The notes under the pieces: generated by a model
Databases searched by the model: none
What the model saw: only the letters and a program-made list of their open reading frames with translations
What the model was told of the DNA's origin: nothing
Translations under genes and position numbers: made by a program
Source: DT-110 sp030148525
GTDB taxonomy: Bacteria > Bacteroidota > Bacteroidia > Chitinophagales > Saprospiraceae
Direction of reading: 5' to 3'
Assembly (NCBI GenBank): GCA_965227445.1
Contig: OZ245751.1
Coordinates: forward strand, 4,030,001-4,094,000
DNA: 64,000 nt
Shown: positions 61,128-64,000 of the stretch, piece by piece
Numbering within the stretch: the first letter of the stretch is position 1
Layout: the number at the start of each line of letters is the position of its first letter

Positions 61128-61640
61128 ATGCGAAGCTTATTACTAACCCTATTGATTTTTGGCGCAAGCCACCTGACTATGGCGCAAGACCCTTTCCTGA
61201 CCGATGCGGTAGCCAAATGGGAGAACATGATGGCCTACACCCTGGAGTTGGCCGAAGCCATGCCCTTCGAACACTATGATTTCCGTCCGACCGAGGAGCA
61301 AATGACCTTTCAGGAGCAAGTGTTACATATGGCCGGCAATGTTGCCTGGCTGACCGGCAGTTACCTCCATGGAGAAAAGGTAACCGTTGAACGCACTTTG
61401 GAGAACGCCAGCAAGGAGGAAGTTATAGCTACTGCCCGCAGGGCGATGGAAGCTGCTCACACGGCCTTGCAAAACCTGGATGCCAGCACCCTCGATGATG
61501 AGGTTAATTTTTTCGCGGGACCAATGAGTCGGCGCCGGATCGTTTTCCTGCTTAACGACCACCTGACCCACCACCGCGGGCAGATTATCGTATACGCCCG
61601 AATGCAGGGCATTAAACCACCATCGTACCGGGGGTGGTGA
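61128..61640 (+). CDS. Exported DinB-family protein
   Basis: The start at 61128 (MRSLLLTLLIFGASHLTMAQ) gives a signal peptide, so this DinB-like protein acts in the periplasm. The four-helix bundle shows the metal-binding His residues expected of the family: VLHMAGNVAWL and LNDHLTHHRGQIIVYAR. DinB proteins bind a metal and include thiol-dependent transferases. A specific reaction cannot be assigned. It follows a NUDIX gene by 91 bp, with repeat sequence immediately after its stop. Confidence 0.9.
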   Translation: MRSLLLTLLIFGASHLTMAQDPFLTDAVAKWENMMAYTLELAEAMPFEHYDFRPTEEQMTFQEQVLHMAGNVAWLTGSYLHGEKVTVERTLENASKEEVIATARRAMEAAHTALQNLDASTLDDEVNFFAGPMSRRRIVFLLNDHLTHHRGQIIVYARMQGIKPPSYRGW

Positions 61641-61643
61641 AGG

Positions 61644-61731
61644 GAAAGCGGAAGTCGGAAATCGGAAAGCGGAAAGCGGAGATCGGAAAGCGGCCCGCCT
61701 TCGCCAGGGCTCCGGCGGGCGGGGAAATCGG
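61644..61731. repeat. Heptamer array (cggaaag/cggaaat) with palindromic core, after the DinB gene
   Basis: About seven heptamers (cggaagt, cggaaat, cggaaag, cggaaag, cggagat, cggaaag) lead to a palindrome with CCCGCCTTCG/CTCCGGCGGG arms (61694-61724), then one more word (aaatcgg). The word is the same as in the array inside the M4 protease gene at 11174. It starts 4 bp after the DinB stop. Confidence 0.86.
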
Positions 61732-61742
61732 ACATATATAGG

Positions 61743-61763
61743 CCCAGCCGCTTTAGCGGTGGG
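61743..61763. repeat. Palindrome of the CCCA-CCGCT type
   Basis: CCCAGCCGCT-tt-AGCGGTGGG, nearly the same palindrome as in each unit of the 63-bp array at 55875. It lies 29 bp before the next start codon. Confidence 0.7.
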
Positions 61764-61792
61764 AGGTGAAAAACGAACAAAACAACATAACC

Positions 61793-62209
61793 ATGGCACA
61801 ACCATTTCATTTAGCATTCCCGGTTAAAGACCTGACGGAGACACGCTCCTTTTACGAAGACCTGCTCGGCTGCAAGATTGGCCGCACTTCGGACCGTTGG
61901 ATTGACCTCGATTTTTGGGGAAACCAACTGACCGCACATCTGACGGAGGGGGGGGATTCAGCGGCTCCCACTAATCACGTCGATGGTAAGGAGGTGCCCG
62001 TAAAGCATTTCGGAGCTATCCTGCAGATGGATGATTGGGAAAAATTGGCCAGCAAGCTTAAGCAACACGGTATTGATTTTGTAATTGAGCCCTACATCCG
62101 CTTCCAGGGAGAACCCGGAGAGCAGGCTACCATGTTCTTTTTGGATCCCAGTGGTAATGCCATTGAATTCAAAGCCTTTAAGAACTTTGAACAGATCTTC
62201 GCCACCTGA
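61793..62209 (+). CDS. VOC-family protein (glyoxalase/bleomycin-resistance fold)
   Basis: A 138-residue protein with two beta-alpha-beta-beta-beta modules. Module one begins FHLAFPVKDLTETRSFYEDLLGCKIGR and module two VKHFGAILQMDDWEKLASKL, ending FFLDPSGNAIEFKAF. Probable metal ligands are His in FHLAFP, His in KHFGAI and Glu in AIEFKAF. The start is ATG 61793 (MAQPFHLAF); a GTG at 61766 lies next to a palindrome and is less likely. The substrate is unknown. Confidence 0.92.
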   Translation: MAQPFHLAFPVKDLTETRSFYEDLLGCKIGRTSDRWIDLDFWGNQLTAHLTEGGDSAAPTNHVDGKEVPVKHFGAILQMDDWEKLASKLKQHGIDFVIEPYIRFQGEPGEQATMFFLDPSGNAIEFKAFKNFEQIFAT

Positions 62210-62424
62210 TCGCATGGCACAATAGCGGTATGGCTTAGAGGTCTGATTTCCAAACTGCTCGTGAGGAGCTGGCCAGGCTCAGTGGAAGCGGTGTATAAAA
62301 CATTCGTCTTTTTCCAATTAAAAGCTGCCTCTATCTACCAATACCGGGTAAGATTTTTAATTTTAGACAAATGACCCGCGTTTGTCGGGTCAACTTTTTG
62401 TAGGAAGCGAGAAACGTCCAACTT

Positions 62425-64000
62425 ATGAGCGAAGTGCAGGTCCACAGTCTACTAACCGAATTCGATATTCACCTTTTCCGGTCTGGTAAGCACTTCCGGT
62501 TGTACGAAAAACTCGGCAGCCACCCCATCGAGGTCGATGGGCAGTGGGGCACCTATTTTGCCGTATGGGCGCCCAATGGCCAGCACGTATCGGTAATCGG
62601 TGACTTCAACGGGTGGAACCAGGAATCGCATCCGCTCAATGTCCGTTGGGACGGATCGGGCATTTGGGAGGGTTTCATTCCCAACATTGGCAAGGGTACG
62701 CTGTATAAATATTGTATACAAACACCCCAGGGAGATCGCATAGAGAAAGGAGATCCCTTTGCCCGTTTTTGGGAAATCCCGCCCCGCACAGCCTCCATCG
62801 TCTGGGATCTTTCCTACGAATGGCAGGATCGCGATTGGATGGAGGAACGCAAACAGAAGAGTGGCAAGCCACAGCCCTATTCCGTGTACGAGATGCACTT
62901 GGGTTCCTGGCGTAAGCTCGACAACAACAGTCGTTCGCTCAGTTACCGGGAAATGGCCAGGGATCTGGTCGATTATATTGTAGATGCCGGCTTTACACAC
63001 GTGGAGTTTCTGCCACCAATGGAACATCCATTTTTCCCTTCCTGGGGTTACCAGGTTACTGGATACTTTGCACCCACCTCTCGGTTTGGACAACCCGAGG
63101 ACTTCATGTTTCTCGTCGATGCACTGCACCAGGCGGGTATTGGGGTACTGGTAGACTGGGTACCCTCCCACTTTCCCAACGACGCCCACGGCTTAGCCCA
63201 ATTTGATGGTACCCACCTATTCGAGCACGCCGATCCACGCCAGGGTTTTCACCCCGACTGGAAGAGCGCCGTATTTAATTACGGTCGTAACGAAGTCCGT
63301 AATTTTTTGATATCCAACGCACTCTTTTGGCTCGACCAATACCATATCGATGGTCTTCGCGTAGATGCCGTTGCATCCATGCTCTATCTCGATTACTCGC
63401 GGGAAGAGGGTGAGTGGATCCCTAATAAATACGGTGGGCGGGAGAACCTGGAAGCCGTTGATTTCCTGCGGGAATTCAATGAAACGGTATACCGGGAATA
63501 TCCGGACGCCATTACCATTGCCGAAGAATCCACGGCCTGGGGCGGTGTTTCTCATCCCACGTATACGGGAGGGCTGGGCTTTGGCCAAAAATGGATGATG
63601 GGCTGGATGCACGATACCCTCAATTACTTTAAGCGGGAACCCATCCACCGGAAATACCACCACGGCGAGATTACCTTTAGCCTGATTTACGCCTTCACGG
63701 AGAATTTTATGCTCCCGCTTTCGCACGACGAAGTGGTTCACGGTAAAGGGGCACTCATCGACCGCATGCCTGGTGATGAATGGCAACGCTTAGCCAATTT
63801 GCGGCTATTGTTTGGATATATGTTTATGCACCCCGGTACAAAGTTGCTCTTCATGGGAGGTGAATTCGGTCAGACCACCGAATGGGATATAGAGCGCGGT
63901 CTGGATTGGTGGCTCCTGGATCATCCGCCTCATCAGGGTATACGGGAATGGGTTAAGACGCTGAACCATTTCTACCGCAATACACCAGCGCTTTACGAGC
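62425..64000 (+). CDS. glgB: 1,4-alpha-glucan branching enzyme (3' end outside window)
   Basis: The reading frame opens at ATG 62425 (MSEVQVHSLLTEFDIHLFRS) and runs to the right edge; 525 codons are visible of roughly 640-700 usual. A CBM48 domain (residues about 40-140, YFAVWAPNGQHVSVIGDFNGW) precedes the GH13 barrel. Active-site elements are seen: VEFLPPMEHPFFPSWGYQVTGYF, VDWVPSHFPNDAHGL, the nucleophile Asp in IDGLRVDAVASML, the acid/base Glu in ITIAEESTAW and LPLSHDEVVHGKG. It makes alpha-1,6 branches in glycogen. No other glg gene is in the window. The 215-bp gap upstream shows no gene or array. Confidence 0.96.
   Translation, partial: MSEVQVHSLLTEFDIHLFRSGKHFRLYEKLGSHPIEVDGQWGTYFAVWAPNGQHVSVIGDFNGWNQESHPLNVRWDGSGIWEGFIPNIGKGTLYKYCIQTPQGDRIEKGDPFARFWEIPPRTASIVWDLSYEWQDRDWMEERKQKSGKPQPYSVYEMHLGSWRKLDNNSRSLSYREMARDLVDYIVDAGFTHVEFLPPMEHPFFPSWGYQVTGYFAPTSRFGQPEDFMFLVDALHQAGIGVLVDWVPSHFPNDAHGLAQFDGTHLFEHADPRQGFHPDWKSAVFNYGRNEVRNFLISNALFWLDQYHIDGLRVDAVASMLYLDYSREEGEWIPNKYGGRENLEAVDFLREFNETVYREYPDAITIAEESTAWGGVSHPTYTGGLGFGQKWMMGWMHDTLNYFKREPIHRKYHHGEITFSLIYAFTENFMLPLSHDEVVHGKGALIDRMPGDEWQRLANLRLLFGYMFMHPGTKLLFMGGEFGQTTEWDIERGLDWWLLDHPPHQGIREWVKTLNHFYRNTPALYE

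Noticed and set aside
62452..63786. Minus-strand ORFs at 62452-63189 and 63217-63786
   Set aside because: Both are antisense to glgB, which has intact GH13 motifs.
1..64000. tRNA, rRNA, prophage, transposase or integrase
   Set aside because: I looked for these by eye on both strands and saw none. A covariance-model scan could still find a tRNA I missed.

Overview
The window looks like a chromosomal segment of a Bacteroidota bacterium, most likely a Saprospiria/Lewinella-type organism. The signs are several secreted proteins with type IX secretion (T9SS) C-terminal sorting domains, a DUF6090 protein, a delta-60 repeat protein, a DUF4382 lipoprotein, TonB-dependent uptake, few Shine-Dalgarno sequences and TAnnTTTG-like promoters. 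I saw no rRNA, tRNA, transposase, phage or CRISPR array. The assignment rests on gene content, not on a marker gene.

Layout. 1-3071: a sensor kinase with a cyclic-nucleotide-binding-like domain, paired with a receiver/thioredoxin-reductase-like fusion that runs off the left edge. 3276-13423: housekeeping and secreted genes (Ssb, a lipoprotein, an S8 protease, OsmC, a di-heme cytochrome c, an M4 protease, a Ppx/GppA phosphatase). 13973-15508: an unrecognised helical-repeat protein. 15959-30530: an exopolysaccharide locus, almost all on the minus strand. It holds a response regulator, an initiating sugar transferase, a half-length TolC-like protein, a Wzc-like chain-length protein, a Wzx flippase, an O-antigen-ligase-like protein, five glycosyltransferases and an acyltransferase, plus one methyltransferase on the plus strand. 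30795-42873: a decayed serine hydrolase, dCTP deaminase, a delta-60 protein, an AddA/RecB-like helicase, an S10 peptidase, a WD40 protein, a phosphopantetheinyl transferase and an EI24-like membrane protein. 43079-54559: a serine hydrolase, two amidases, a GMC oxidoreductase, and a probable zinc-uptake pair (ZnuD-like TonB receptor plus a repeat-built T9SS protein) sharing a dyad operator, TGCAAC-N3-GTTGCA. 54684-64000: DUF6090, an ankyrin-like protein, a DUF4382 lipoprotein, a sodium symporter coupled to a small membrane protein, a NUDIX hydrolase, DinB, a VOC protein, and glgB cut by the right edge.

The most unusual content is at the DNA level. First, many intergenic gaps hold degenerate short-period arrays (6, 7 or 9 bp words) combined with GC-rich palindromes. 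Several begin exactly at the 3' end of a gene and supply its stop codon, one sits in frame inside the M4 protease gene, and one has expanded into a 63-bp tandem array. Second, a short motif made of a T-run followed by a mini-hairpin with a GNRA-type loop (typified by TTTGGCGAAAGCC) recurs about 17 times in both genes and gaps and in several reading frames. Third, two further families of hairpin repeats occur between 34.8 and 43 kb.
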